Part shown: positions 33,419 to 44,200 of the stretch, piece by piece
Layout of the letters: each line of letters opens with the position of its first letter
How positions within the stretch are numbered: the first letter of the stretch is position 1
NCBI GenBank assembly: GCA_014529385.2
Contig: CM043949.1
Coordinates: 111,786,477 to 111,850,476 of the forward strand
Direction: 5' to 3'
Source of the DNA: Adiantum capillus-veneris
Taxonomy: Eukaryota > Streptophyta > Polypodiopsida > Polypodiales > Pteridaceae
Length of the DNA: 64,000 bases
The notes under the pieces: generated by a model
The model's database searches: none
Told to the model about the DNA's origin: nothing
What the model saw: the letters and a program-made list of their open reading frames with translations, nothing else
Made by a program: the position numbers and the translations under genes

Positions 33419-33836
33419 CGAAATTGATTTTCACCAATCAAAGTTGACTTATGTTTGTGTTAAAGTCATTTAGGTATTCTGCAACTGAACCATTCTCTGC
33501 CATCTTTAGATTGAACAAGCGCTTCATAAGAAATACCTTATTGGATGCCGATGGTTTCTCGTAGAAGTCGTTAAGTGACTTCATCAAGTCCTCCGTGGTC
33601 TTCATCTCCGAAACATTGAAGGCCACCGTTGACGCCAAGCTTAACCAGATTTTTCCCAGGGCCTTTCGATCAAGGACAATCCATGCTTCATCTGCCATTG
33701 TTGCGGGCTTCTTCGCAACATCGCCTAGTGGCAAATAGAGGTCCTTCTGGTAGAGATAGTCTTCAATCTACATCTTCCAATGTTGGTAGTTTTTGCCGTT
33801 GAACTTCTCAATCTTGAGCTTCCCTTCCTCCACCAT
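33419..33836 (-). pseudogene. copia2 gag N-terminal part
   Basis: It starts at an ATG at 33836 (MVEEGKLKIEKFNGKNY). A TAG follows WKM at about 33768, then there is an open stretch (33734-33438) with AWIVLDRKALGKIWLSL, KTTEDLMKSLNDFYEK and FLMKRLFNLKMAENGS. A stop follows SQL, and a frameshift near 33370-33420 joins it to the pol frame. It is normally one polyprotein; here it is separated by two stops and one frameshift. Confidence 0.88.
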
Positions 33837-33912
33837 AACTCCCACTCAATTCAAGGAATCCTTTCCTTGAGATAATTTATCTACGAGCAAACCTTGCTCT
33901 GATACCAGTTGT

Positions 33913-34611
33913 TGTTAGGAAATAAGACGTAGCTAAATAGATATTTGAGTAGATCACTTAATGGGGAGAGATAGATTTCACACACAAGAGATTATAGAGT
34001 AGAGAGAGAGAGAGAGTACACACGATATACGTGGTTCACCCAATGTGGGCTACGTCCACGGGAAAGCGGCCACTCAATGGCTTTAGTACTTCAAAACAAG
34101 AAGTAGTTTACAAAGGGATTATACCCTTAATGGAGCTCTCGCTTTGCTTCAGTCTCACCACCTCACACTCACCTTGTTGCATCAACTTCACACTATGAAA
34201 TGTGTGTAGAAATGGCCTCCTTTTATAGGCCAAAAGGGTTTTCCTCTCTCATGAAAGGCAACCATGTGTAGCCACCCTTGTGTAGATAAGTCCAAATCGG
34301 ACCCTTCAATCCGCCCATGTGTGGCCGCCCTTGAGAGACAAGTCCGCTTTTGAATTCGGCCACTGGCCATTGACTACTGGCCACCGATCAACCAAAGGTT
34401 GTTTTCCGACCACTTTTCGGCCACCGTCCGGCCATAATATTCCGGCGAGGGGAAAAAAAGTCTTTGCCCCTAATTTTTGGCCCTAAAAATTTTGGTTTCC
34501 GGCGAGTGATTTTCCTTCACGCACGATGGCTTCTCCTCATAATGGGGGCCTTACAAATGTGCGCTTTTACCACAGAAAATTACAAGGGTAAATCAGGCTC
34601 CATACTTAACA
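33913..34611 (-). mobile_element. copia2 5' LTR
   Basis: 699 bp, TGTTAGGAAATAAG to CATACTTAACA. TATA box CTATAAAAGG at 34219-34228 (minus). Relative to the other LTR it lacks the segment around CTCGAGGGCTTCCGTCCC and carries scattered substitutions. Confidence 0.93.
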
Positions 34612-34649
34612 CTTACCCCCCATGCATAGGAAGATTCTCAAGCACCTTC

Positions 34650-34810
34650 TCATGACAAGCACCTCAAGCACCTTAGCCATCAAGCACGACAAGGACCTCA
34701 AGCACCTTAGTCATGAAACACGACAAGCACCTGAAGTAGCTTAGTCATCAAGCACGACAAGCACCTCAAGCACCTTAGTCATCAAGCACGACAAGCACCT
34801 GAAGCTTAGG
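34650..34810. repeat. 34-bp minisatellite
   Basis: About five units containing CAAGCACCTCAAGCACCTTAG (or GAAG variants) with CATCAAGCACGA between them, at a spacing of 34 bases. It lies inside the gypsy1 LTR. Related single CAAGCACC copies lie at 29020-29145. Confidence 0.85.
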
Positions 34811-35215
34811 TTGGGTTCCCACCTCAAGCTCAGCCCTAGCTTGCCTAAGGTCAAAGGACTTTTAACACTAACCATTGGAGGTCTTTAATGAAGCTAACCC
34901 TAACGTCTTTTAAGCTCCATTAGATGCACGTTGCTCTTTGATAGACTACCTCCTTTTGGACCGCTATTGAGATGTAACCATCTCTCCTATTGGTCCCCTG
35001 TTCAGGTAAGTCTAGAAGCACTTATTGCACATTTTCTCTTTGATAGACCATCTCCTTTTGGACCCCTGTTGAGAGGCAACCGTCTCTCCTTTTGGTCCCG
35101 TGTTGAGATAGGTCTAGAAGCACATGTCTCTATTCTAACTCTTGTTCCCATTTATTCTCCCACATTAAATGATTGGTTTAATATGAGAAAATCATTTGGT
35201 AAAATTAGATATTAG

Positions 35216-36540
35216 ATTTTATGATAGATAAGGACACTCAAAATGAATTTATGAAAAAATTTCATGAGAGTCTTTATGTTAGACATAGAGGCGTATGGGC
35301 CACCTTTACTAAAATGAAAGAGAGGTATTGGTGAAAAGGTATGTATAAAGATGTACCTCACTTTGTGGAGTTTTGTGAAGCCTGTCAAATGTAATCAAAC
35401 GTATGTCATCGTGATGGGTTGCACCCTACTTACCCATTGGCCACGCACTATAAGTGGGTAGTAGATCTCGTTACAATGCCATTGGGCTTATGGCAAATGA
35501 GACGAACAGGAAGATTTAACCAACGAAGTTGAAGGTCGTGCTCTAAGAACGAAAATCACAGAAGGGGTATGTAAGTTCCTCTTGGATAATGTAATTAGTC
35601 GCTATGGCTATGTTGGGAAATAACAGGGGACAGAAGTGAGTTGGATGGTGACAAAGCGAGGGAGTTTTTCTCTAGGTTGGGCATAAACTTGCTACTGCAT
35701 ATAATCCTGAAGGAAATGGTAAATCAGAGCGTGGACATCCTCCTATTATTAAAGTTTTGGCTAAGGCCTGCAAAGGTAAAATGGGAGAGTGGCCTAGATT
35801 ATTTTCTTATGCTTTATGGGTTGATCGTACAACTCATAGCTCAATTACTGGTTATATGCCTTTTGAGTTGATGTATGGTTAGAAACCTATAATGCCAATT
35901 GAGGATGTAATTCCCACATGGAATGTATTACCTTGGGAAGATAGAATGAGCAGGGAAGGCCTTCTTGCTTTGCACATACAACAGTTAGAAAGAAGGCCCC
36001 AAGATATTAAGATTGTAGTAGCACGATTGAAGATGCAAGGTTAAAGAATAAGGACAGATTTGATAAGAGGCATAGGCTTAGATCTAAAGCTATTGAGGAA
36101 GGTGATTGGATGTTGGTGTATGATAGTAGTCGTGAAAACCAACATCCAACAATAAGAAAGCTTCAAAGAGATGGTTTGGTCCAACATCCAACATCCAACA
36201 TCCAACAATAAGAAAGCTTCAAAGAGATGGTTTGGTCCTTATGTGGTTCAGCATGTATATGGGAATGCAACTTATACCTTCCATGAATTAGATGGCACAA
36301 AAATGAAGATTCCCATCGTAGGGAAAAGAATCAAGTTATTCAAAAGAAGAGGTGATACAGATCCCTTTAATTCATAGGATACTCAGAATGAAGGCTCTGA
36401 TGAAAATGTTATGGATGTGGATGATGACTGGAGGTGATGCGTTAGAATTTTTTGGAAGTGATTATGAGATCGATATGTATGTTGACTTAAATGAAGATTG
36501 AACCTGCAAAAGATATATGTGGTACATGTCGGAGGATGTG
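35216..36540 (+). pseudogene. Plus-strand Ty3/gypsy integrase fragment
   Basis: Frames give the zinc-binding start VRHRGVWATFTKMKERYW and FVEFCEACQ, then THYKWVVDLVTMPLG. The core follows with SELDGDKAREFFSRLG and ITGYMPFELMYG, and the C-terminal region with RFDKRHRLRSKA and RWFGPYVVQHVYGNATY (a GPY/F-like module), then DTDPFNS. Stops and frameshifts are frequent. A 56-bp local duplication (CCAACATCCAAC, GAAAGCTTCAAAGAG) lies at about 36140-36235. RT, protease and gag are absent. It abuts the gypsy1 LTR end at 35164. Confidence 0.85.
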
Positions 36541-36558
36541 CAAGTTTAGGGGGGTGGA
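36541..36558 (+). promoter_or_regulatory. Polypurine tract of the plus-strand gypsy element
   Basis: AAGTTTAGGGGGGTGGA directly before TGTCATGTCGTGG. With the preceding TCGGAGGATGTGC it repeats the N2 3' end (minus strand, 16890-16935) almost base for base. Confidence 0.85.
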
Positions 36559-37500
36559 TGTCATGTCGTGGCACGTGCATAATGTGAAAACTAAAATATC
36601 TACCTCACTCTCAATGCTTTTGTTGTGTGGGACCAAATGCTATAATGTACATAGTGTGATATACCGAGAATAGATGCCATGGTTGCAGTCATGTATATAC
36701 CTTGTTGGGCGGGCGAGGCCCTAGAGGTGGCACTATAGTATGCTTTTTCACATAAATATATGCCTATTTTGCTTTAGAAATGTACAAATATCAAGTGTAT
36801 CGAAGTGGCATGCTCATTTTGCCTAAAAAGTTCAATGCGGGCAATCTCCGCCAAAAATAGCAGGTTTTGTGTGCGTGCGTAAAAGATATTTAGCGATTTC
36901 CCAAGCTCGAATGGGCTTGTCACGGACAAAAAGGGGCATTTTTTGCCTAGAAATGGCCATAAAATGGTCAAAATAGCTTAAAAACGGCTCAAAGTGCCAC
37001 TTCAATGACGGTTCCGTCTTTGCTCAAGTTGTGTGCCAAAACCCTACAGCCAAGAATGAGCTCATTTGGACACATGAGCAAGAGATACAGCCATTCCTTT
37101 ACAAGGTGCTAGTGCAGTGTCATGTTGCTTCCTCTACATGGTTGAGGCTGTGAGGCCTCCAATTAGGGTTTCCCCTCCTCAAATAACTACTTGGGTTTCT
37201 CCAATGAAGTACTAAAGCTTCCATGAAAAGCGTAAATTTAGGGTTTTTAACAGGTCGAATGAGCACTACATGTGTGCAATTGGGAGCGAGGCTACACCTA
37301 ATCTTCACACACACAAGAGTTTTGAGTTAATCTTGGTTCCTTTTCAAAGTGGAGCTTTCATGGCTGGAATTTTGTTCTTTTTTAGCTTCAAATCATCTAC
37401 GCCTTGCTTGATTTTGCTACGGATCCTCACAGACGTCGGCGCTTTCCTAGTCGCACTGCGCACTGAGAGAGAGAGAGAGAGACAGAGAGAGAGGTGTTAG
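36559..37500 (+). mobile_element. LTR of the plus-strand gypsy element (right limit unclear)
   Basis: It begins TGTCATGTCGTGGCACGTGC, similar to the N2 LTR start TGTCGTGCTGTGACACGTAC. The following approximately 900 bases contain no gene. No second LTR or target duplication was found, so the right end is a guess. Confidence 0.45.
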
Positions 37501-37647
37501 GTCAAGGACCCCCACTGGTCCTCAATAGCAGACCTTATGCATTGCTCGGCAACTTGGAGATGCCTCATGTGGATTACACAGGATGCCCAAGATGAGACTA
37601 GTGACTTATGAAGAGCCTCTTTTGTTGCAGCTAAAGGTCTCTATGAC

Positions 37648-37683
<36 letters not shown>

Positions 37684-38160
37684 CTCTCCATGCTAGGCTT
37701 CCAGGTCGGCCATGGGGCATGGTGCAGTTTGGAATTCCCACCCCAAGAAGTACGGTGCAAGCTCCTTTTTGTGGAAATGTTTATGGGCTTGTATGGAAGT
37801 ACAATCTCATGTGCTGAGGCCAGTGCTTCCGCATCTATTCCAAGGACACTGGCTTTGTGAAGTATCACTGATGTATGCTCAATTGCACCAACCTTGGAAA
37901 CTCTGACAAAGGTGGTTTTCAACATGTGGAAGGAGCATATGGACATGTAGTTTCAATAATGATTAGTAGAGTTTTATTGTTTGCTATGAAACGATCTCAT
38001 GGGACCAAAACTGTTTTCTATGAATTCTCCTCTTCTCTTTCTGGGATGCTTCTGCCCAATGTTATGTGTAGGGGTGGAATCCTGGTTGGTAATTTGTTTT
38101 GTGTATTTGCAATGTGAAACTAAAGTATGGATCTACTTGTTTTATTTGTGATCCACGAGG

Positions 38161-38248
<88 letters not shown>

Positions 38249-38388
38249 CCGCACCTTCATATGCGGAGGGAGACACATTTCTCCTACTTATGACTCACCA
38301 TTCTTCATCATCCTTCTTCTTACGACTCCTTATTCTTCCTATCGTCTTCTTATGCTCCCTCTTCTTTACGTGCCTTCTCTGGCACGAG
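37460..38388. other. Non-coding interval with GA microsatellites
   Basis: GA tracts at about 37464-37492, 37651-37682 and 38163-38245. Open frames crossing them (for example 37712-37906) have no recognisable domain. The last 100 bases before 38388 may be the 5' leader of the calmodulin copy that follows. Confidence 0.6.
38163..38245. repeat. (GA)n microsatellite
   Basis: About 82 bases of pure GA dinucleotide, one of the longest in the window. Confidence 0.95.
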
Positions 38389-38822
38389 GGCTGAGCAATT
38401 AAACAGAGAGCAGATCTCTCTTTCAGTCTCTTTGACAAAGATGGCAATGGAAATATCACCACCAGAGAGCTTGGTATAGTGATGTGCTTAGTTAGACAAA
38501 ACCCAACAGAAGTAGAGCTATCAGAGTTGATCAATGTCGAAGCAGATGCAAATGGCAGTGGAATGATCAATTTTCCAGAGTTCTTGAATTTGATGGCTCC
38601 CAAGATGAAGGATACTAGCACTAAGGAGAAGTGGAAAGAAGCATTCAAGGTTTTTGATAAGTACATGAATGGGTTTATTTTTTTGAGCTTCACCATGTGA
38701 TAACAAATCTGGCAGAGGAGTTGACATATGAAGAGGTTGATGAAACAATTTGAGAGGTTGATGTTGATGGTGATGGATAGGTAAATTACAATGAATTTGA
38801 GAGGATGATGCTCTCAAAGTAG
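38389..38822 (+). pseudogene. Calmodulin processed pseudogene
   Basis: Co-linear with plant calmodulin from its second codon (AEQL) to the last four residues (MLSK) and stop. Visible blocks: [17 protein letters not shown] (EF-hand 1), [30 protein letters not shown] (EF-hand 2), [20 protein letters not shown] (EF-hand 3 start), and VDVDGDG plus VNYNEF (EF-hand 4, split by a TAG). About 14 bases are missing after EQIS, and frameshifts lie near 38530 and 38690. No intron is present, although plant calmodulin genes usually have one early in the frame, so a retrocopy is likely. It has no visible poly(A) tail. Calmodulin binds calcium and regulates target enzymes; this copy cannot. Confidence 0.9.
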
Positions 38823-38994
38823 TGCTTTTGACAAGTGTAAAATTTAAACCATGCTAAATGCAAACCTCATTGTTGCTTTCAAGTGGCACCATTCTTCTTG
38901 TTGTTATAATCTACCATCATATAGAGCAGTGGTGGTTTAAATGTTTGTACACTTCATAGATGACATTTATTCATTGTTGCTTGGTTTTATTTCC

Positions 38995-39046
<52 letters not shown>

Positions 39047-39337
39047 GGTGCAAGGTTAAGAAGAGAGTTCCCATCACTAGAGTGTCGAAGATCTAGGAGG
39101 GGTATATTGAAGCTTGCAATACAACTTGTTCTAGGGCTAACATGTTGATTTGTGCATTCCTTCTCGCTCAAACTTCATTTCAAATGGCCTCTATATGGGT
39201 TTTCTTAGGATGAGTTCTCTAAGAGACACTGATGTTTAATCAAGTCCAAAATGCTATTAGAGGTGGTAGGGCTACATAAGCTCCTTGAGTTTTGATTGGA
39301 TTTTTTTGCTTGATTTTTATTTGCTCAAAAAATGTCA
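38823..39337. other. Non-coding interval
   Basis: Possible calmodulin 3' UTR, followed by a GA microsatellite (38997-39045). Nothing else was recognised. Confidence 0.6.
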
Positions 39338-39510
39338 CTCGCTCTTTCGAATTGCTCCCACCTCAAGGTCACCCCCAGCTTGCTTAAGGTCCTAGGTCTA
39401 CGGACTTTTAACACTAACCTTTGGAGGTCTTTAATGAAGCTAACCCTAAGGTCTTCTAAGCTCCATTATATGCTCATGTATATATTCTACCTCTTGTTCA
39501 CATTCATCTA
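39338..39510 (-). mobile_element. gypsy1-family LTR fragment
   Basis: It matches 34830-35130 in blocks: CTCCCACCTCAAG, TTGCTTAAGGTC, GGACTTTTAACACTAACC, TTTAATGAAGCTAACCC, AAGCTCCATTA. It is placed next to the integrase tail at 39540, as expected for a 3' LTR of a minus-strand gypsy copy. Confidence 0.7.
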
Positions 39511-39539
39511 CGGTGGTGGGTAGGATTTTTGCATGTAGT

Positions 39540-40060
39540 TTGGCTCAATCGAGCATTGGGAAACTTGAGTAGGACTTAATTATTTTTCTTGAAGGCTAAG
39601 GACCTTCTATGCTTGTTAGCAGTAGCCTTTTGCCTTTGTTGGGTGATGGATATAGCCTCCTTAATCTTTTGAGAAGATTCTTGTAGGTCTTGGCTATACT
39701 CAGCAGTGGGCGAAGATCTTCCAATGTACCTTAAGTAGCAAGGGACTTTTAGGTCTTCCCTCATGATTTCAAAAGGAGCCTTCCCTGTATCTATATTACT
39801 ATGCTTAGTACTAAGCTACAAGAGTAATCTATGGTGATGAAGGTACTTCTTTCTCGTATGTTACTACTTCTTCCTCTTCCCTACCCTCATCCCTGCTAGC
39901 TCTCTTTACCTTTGAAGGTGTTTGAGGTCTTGGGACTGAGACCGGGGACAAGTTAACGCTTTCTTTAAGTTGATTAATGGCATAATTTTGATGCATGAAT
40001 CTTTCCACCTTCATTGCATCGATTAGGTCTTAACACAAAGCTTGTATTGTATCAAGTCTC
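39540..40060 (-). pseudogene. gypsy1-family deletion derivative (gag end joined to integrase tail)
   Basis: The minus strand first gives a Gag C-terminal-like segment at 40014-39829 (KVERFMHQNYAINQ, then a charged KRASRDEGREEEE run). It then gives the integrase end at 39764-39576 (LKVPCYLRYIGRSS, KIKEAISITQQRQKA, ANKHRRSLAFKK), homologous to 3957-4202. Protease, RT and the integrase core are absent between them. This is an internally deleted element. Confidence 0.6.
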
Positions 40061-41240
40061 TCATCATGGGAGAATCTATAATACAAAAGCCTTTTGGAGG
40101 GGGTACTGGCTCCAAGTAAACCTGAACCTCACTGTTGTCAACTTCTCTACTTCTCTCTCTTGCAAAGTATTGTTCATGCCAAGCTAATTAGGTATAATAA
40201 ATATGTTTCTATCTATCATCAAGTATTCTCCTCTTTATGCTCTTGAAGAATTCTCTTAAAAATGATCACTATAGTTATTTTAATTCCGCTACTTTTCATG
40301 TTACAAGTCCAATTCCGTTACATCAAAATATCAAACTCTTGAATCAATCAAGGCACGACTAATTTCTATTTTCATTCCATTCATGCAAATACGTAAACTT
40401 GCTCACGTTGCACAGTTTGGTGTTTTTCTGAATCAGTGATAAATGTGATGTGCAATTTAGATAGAGCACAATGCATGCTACTTCGTCCTATTGAGCATGA
40501 AGGATACATACTCACTGGGATAAATCAAAATTTAGCATTTCATATCTCTTACATGAGTGGTATTTTTCATCCATTATGTACAATTTCTGCCTTGCAAGAA
40601 TTACTCACAACTTTTCTATATTTTGCAAACAAAGTTTCACTAAATCTTGAGTGGACAACACATATGGAAATTAGTCAAAATATTTCTAGCTATCAAGAAC
40701 AAAGAAAACTTTCATTGATGTTGAAGAAGAGGAAGATACTTTTGGTTACCTCGTTCATGGACTATCTTCTTCACAACAAGTTGTTGACATGAATGACTAA
40801 ATGCTACATATTGCTTTATGTGAGGGGAATTCCCACCAATAAGTCTCTTTAAAGACATATATTGCGAGGAACTATGATTTTTAAGATTATTCTTTCAAGA
40901 AATAAGAAAATACCATGAGTATGCATCCAAAATATATCAACTCATAGCCAAATGAGAACTTATGCATGCAGATAAACGACTTTTCTTAACCATAGAAAAA
41001 CTTTTCTTCCATACAATAAAAATCATGATAACCAAAGTGTTTGTTTGGGCAAAGGGCAATAGTGGATGCCCCTTCATGACTAACCCCCTACACTATTAAC
41101 ATTAACCCCTTTACTCTTTATCTCCTTTGTACTTCAATAGCGTAGTGGGCAATTCCAAATTCCTAGCCTGTCGTTAGCCCACGTGGCTCCTCTTTTATAA
41201 AAAAAAAACCCAACGCTGACAAGCTAACGAAGTAAGAAAC
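40061..41240. other. Interval without a recognised gene
   Basis: A 118-codon plus-strand frame at 40436-40792 shows no known domain or biased composition that would support it. The rest is AT-rich with no repeats or retroelement signatures that I could identify. Confidence 0.5.
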
Positions 41241-41241
41241 T

Positions 41242-44200
41242 ATGCCGTCAAAAGCTACCCGATCTTCTCTGCACGCAGTTCGCAGGTTACAGAGGTTGTT
41301 GGCCAGTGTGTATGTTAAGTGCGGTTCACTTGTTAGGGAACAACAAGTTGTTGATGAGCTTCCAGTCTGGGATGTCGTCGGTTGGACTGCACTTATTGCA
41401 GGATATGCCCGACATGGGCAAGGTCACAAAGCTCTAGGCTGTTTTCATCACTTGCAAAGCGAGGGCCTCTATCCGGATGCAGTCAGAGGTTGTTGGAGAA
41501 GAATGTCGTGCTTGGCAATGTGTTTGTATACATGTATGCTAATTGTGGTGTGCTTTGGAAAGCACAACAAGTTCTAGACGAGCTTCCCAATTGAGATGTC
41601 ATCTTTTGGACTGCATTAATTGCAGGATATGCCCAACAAGGCCAGGGCCAGGAAGCTTTGAATTGTTTCCATTGTATGCGAAGTGAGGGTTTCTATCCAC
41701 ATGCAGTCACCTATGCTTGCATTTTGAAGGCATGTAGCATTATGCAAGACATTGATATGGGCAAACAAATTCACGATGAGATTGTCAATCAGGGGCTGTT
41801 GAAAAAAACTATCATGCTTGGCAATGCTTTGGTTGACATGTATGCCAAGTGTGGTGTACTTTTGAAAGCTCAACAAGTTCTGGACGAGCTTCCTGATCGA
41901 GATGCAGTATCTTGGAATGCATTGATTGCAGGTTATGCTCAACAGGGGTAAGGCCAAGAAGCATTGAGATGTTTCTAGTGGATGCGAAGCGAGGGCTTCT
42001 CTCCAGATGCAGTCACCTATGCTTGCATTTTGAAGGCATGCGGCACTTTGAAAGACGTTGACACAGGAAAACAAATTCATGATGAGCTTGTTAGTCGGGG
42101 GCTGTTGCAAAAAACTATCGTGCTTGGTAATGCTTTGGTTGACATGTATGCCAAGTGTAGTGTACTTTCCAAAGCACAACAAGTTCTTGACGAGCTTTAT
42201 TGTCCGCGATGCAGTCTCTTGGAATGCATTGATTGCAAGATATGCCCAACAAGATCAGGGCCAGGAAGTGCTTGGCTGTTTTTATCGGATGCAAAGTGAG
42301 GACTTCTCTCTGGATGCGGTTACCTATGCTTGTGTTTTGAAGGCATGTGGCATTATGCAAAACGCTATCATGGGCAAGTAGAGTCATGATGAGATTGTTA
42401 GGCAGGGGCTGTTACAAAAAGATGTCGTGCTAGGCAAGGCTTTTCTTGACATGTATGCCAAGTGTGGTGTACTTTTGAAAGCACAACAAGTTCTTGACTA
42501 GTTTTCTGTCCGGAATGAAGTCTCTTGGAATGCACTGATTACAGAATATGCCCGACAGGGGCAGGGCCAGGAAGCTAAGGGGTGTTTTCAATGAATGCGG
42601 AGGGAGGGTTTCTCCCCAAATGTAGTTTCTTGGACTGCACTTATAGGAGGATATGCCTAGCAAGGGCGGGCCAACGTGGCAGACTTTCACACGGGCTTCA
42701 TCGTTTTATCGATCCACCTAGGACAGCGATATGCACAGGGAGAAGGGTTGGAGCATGGACTCTTGGCTATTTTTACAATCTTGTAGGGAGATGGGCTCTC
42801 TATAGCTTTCTAAAGCCAAGGCAGGAACGCAGCCCAGCCCGCGTTAGAGGCTGTTGAAAAAAGATGTCCTGCTTCGCACTGTCTTGAAGGGACAAGTTTT
42901 GAAAACAACCAGTGAAGCGAGGGCTCAGCGAGGGTGGCCTCTCTTTAGATGGAATCACTTATGCATGCATCTTGAAGACTGTGGCTCTATGCAAGATGTT
43001 GATGTGGGCACAAAAAATTAACGACTATGTTTTTCCTCATAGGCTCTTGAAAAGAGGGCTCTCTATAGCTTTGTAAAGCCAAGGCAGGAACGTAGCCCGG
43101 CCGCTAGAGGCTGTTGAAAAAAATTGTTGTGCTTGGCACTGTCTTGGAGGCTTGAGTGCCAAGTGAATCGAGGGCCTCTCTTCAGATGGAATCACCTATG
43201 CATGCATCTTGAAGAATGTGGCTCTACGCAAGATGCTGATATGGGTACACGAATTCACAACTATGTTGTTAGTCAGAGGCTCTTGATAAGAGGTGTCGTG
43301 CTTGGAACTGTCTTGGTTGATATATATGCGAAGAGAGGTCGTTGCCCGGTCGCTAGAGGCTACTGAAAAAAGCTGTTGTGCTTGGCACTATCTTGGAGGC
43401 TTGACTGCCAAGTGAAGCGAGGGCCTCTCTTCAGATGGAATCACCTGTGCATGCATCTTGAAGATTGTGGCTCTACGCAAGACGCTGATATGGGCACACG
43501 AATTCACAACTATGTTGTTAGTCAAAGGCTCTTGATATTAGGTGTCATGCTTGGCACTGTCTTGGTTGATATGTATGCGAAGAGAGGTCTTCTCTCCAGA
43601 TGCAATCACCTATGCATGCATCTTGAAGGCATGCAGCTCTACGCAAGATGTTGATATGGGTACAAAAAATCACAATTATATCGTCAGATTCTCGTGAAAA
43701 GAGATGTCGTGCTTGGCTCTGTCTTGGTTGATATGTATGCAAAGTGAGGGCCTCTCTCTAGCTACAATCACATATGCATGCACCTTGAAGGCATGTGGCT
43801 CTACACAAGATGCTAATATGGGCACCAAAATTCACAATTACATTGTTAGTCAGAGGCTGTTGAAAAAAGATGTCGTGCTTGGGACTATCTTGGTCAATAT
43901 GTATGTCCAATGTGGTGCACTTGAGAAAGCACAAAAAGTGTTTGATGAGCTTTCTATCTGGCATTGATTGTGGGATGTGCGCAACAAAAGCAGCTCCAGA
44001 GGCTGTTGTGCTTGGCAGTGTCTTGGTCGAGATGTATGCCAAATGTGATGTGCTTGAGAAAGCACAAAAAGTGCTTGAGCAGCTTCTTGTCTTGAATGTT
44101 GTCTCTTGGAATGCATTGATTGTGGGATGTGCGCAAGAAGAGAAGTGCCAAAAATCTCTAGGCTATTGTTTTCAACAGATGCAAAGCATTGAAATGCATA

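Larger units (their letters stand above)
29150..34611 (-). mobile_element. copia2: near-complete Ty1/copia element
   Basis: LTRs are 29150-29896 (747 bp) and 33913-34611 (699 bp), with cttac duplications at 29145-29149 and 34612-34616. The left LTR starts TATTAGG rather than TGTTAGG and retains about 48 bp absent from the right one. The primer-binding site TGGTATCAGAGC (minus strand) is at 33896-33907. Gag and pol lie on the minus strand. Damage is limited to gag stops and a frameshift plus key missense changes. Confidence 0.95.
27914..35164 (-). mobile_element. gypsy1 5' LTR, interrupted by copia2
   Basis: The LTR sequence is 27914-29149 plus 34612-35164, about 1.8 kb, TGTAATGG to CTCCCACA. 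The outer part recurs at 39338-39510 (ACTTTTAACACTAACC, GGTCTTTAATGAAGC). The inner part recurs at the window end (63850-64000, GAGGACCGGATT, TTTGTATTATA). It includes repeats of CAAGCACCTTA; copia2 inserted in one of them. Small open frames here show no domain. Confidence 0.75.

Noticed and set aside
40436-40792. 118-residue plus-strand frame
   Set aside because: No recognisable motif, repeat or neighbour; it could not be told from chance in AT-rich DNA.
41242-41577. Intact PPR gene start
   Set aside because: The frame leaves the PPR register after about 80 residues and the following units are in other frames. It is treated as part of the pseudogene array.
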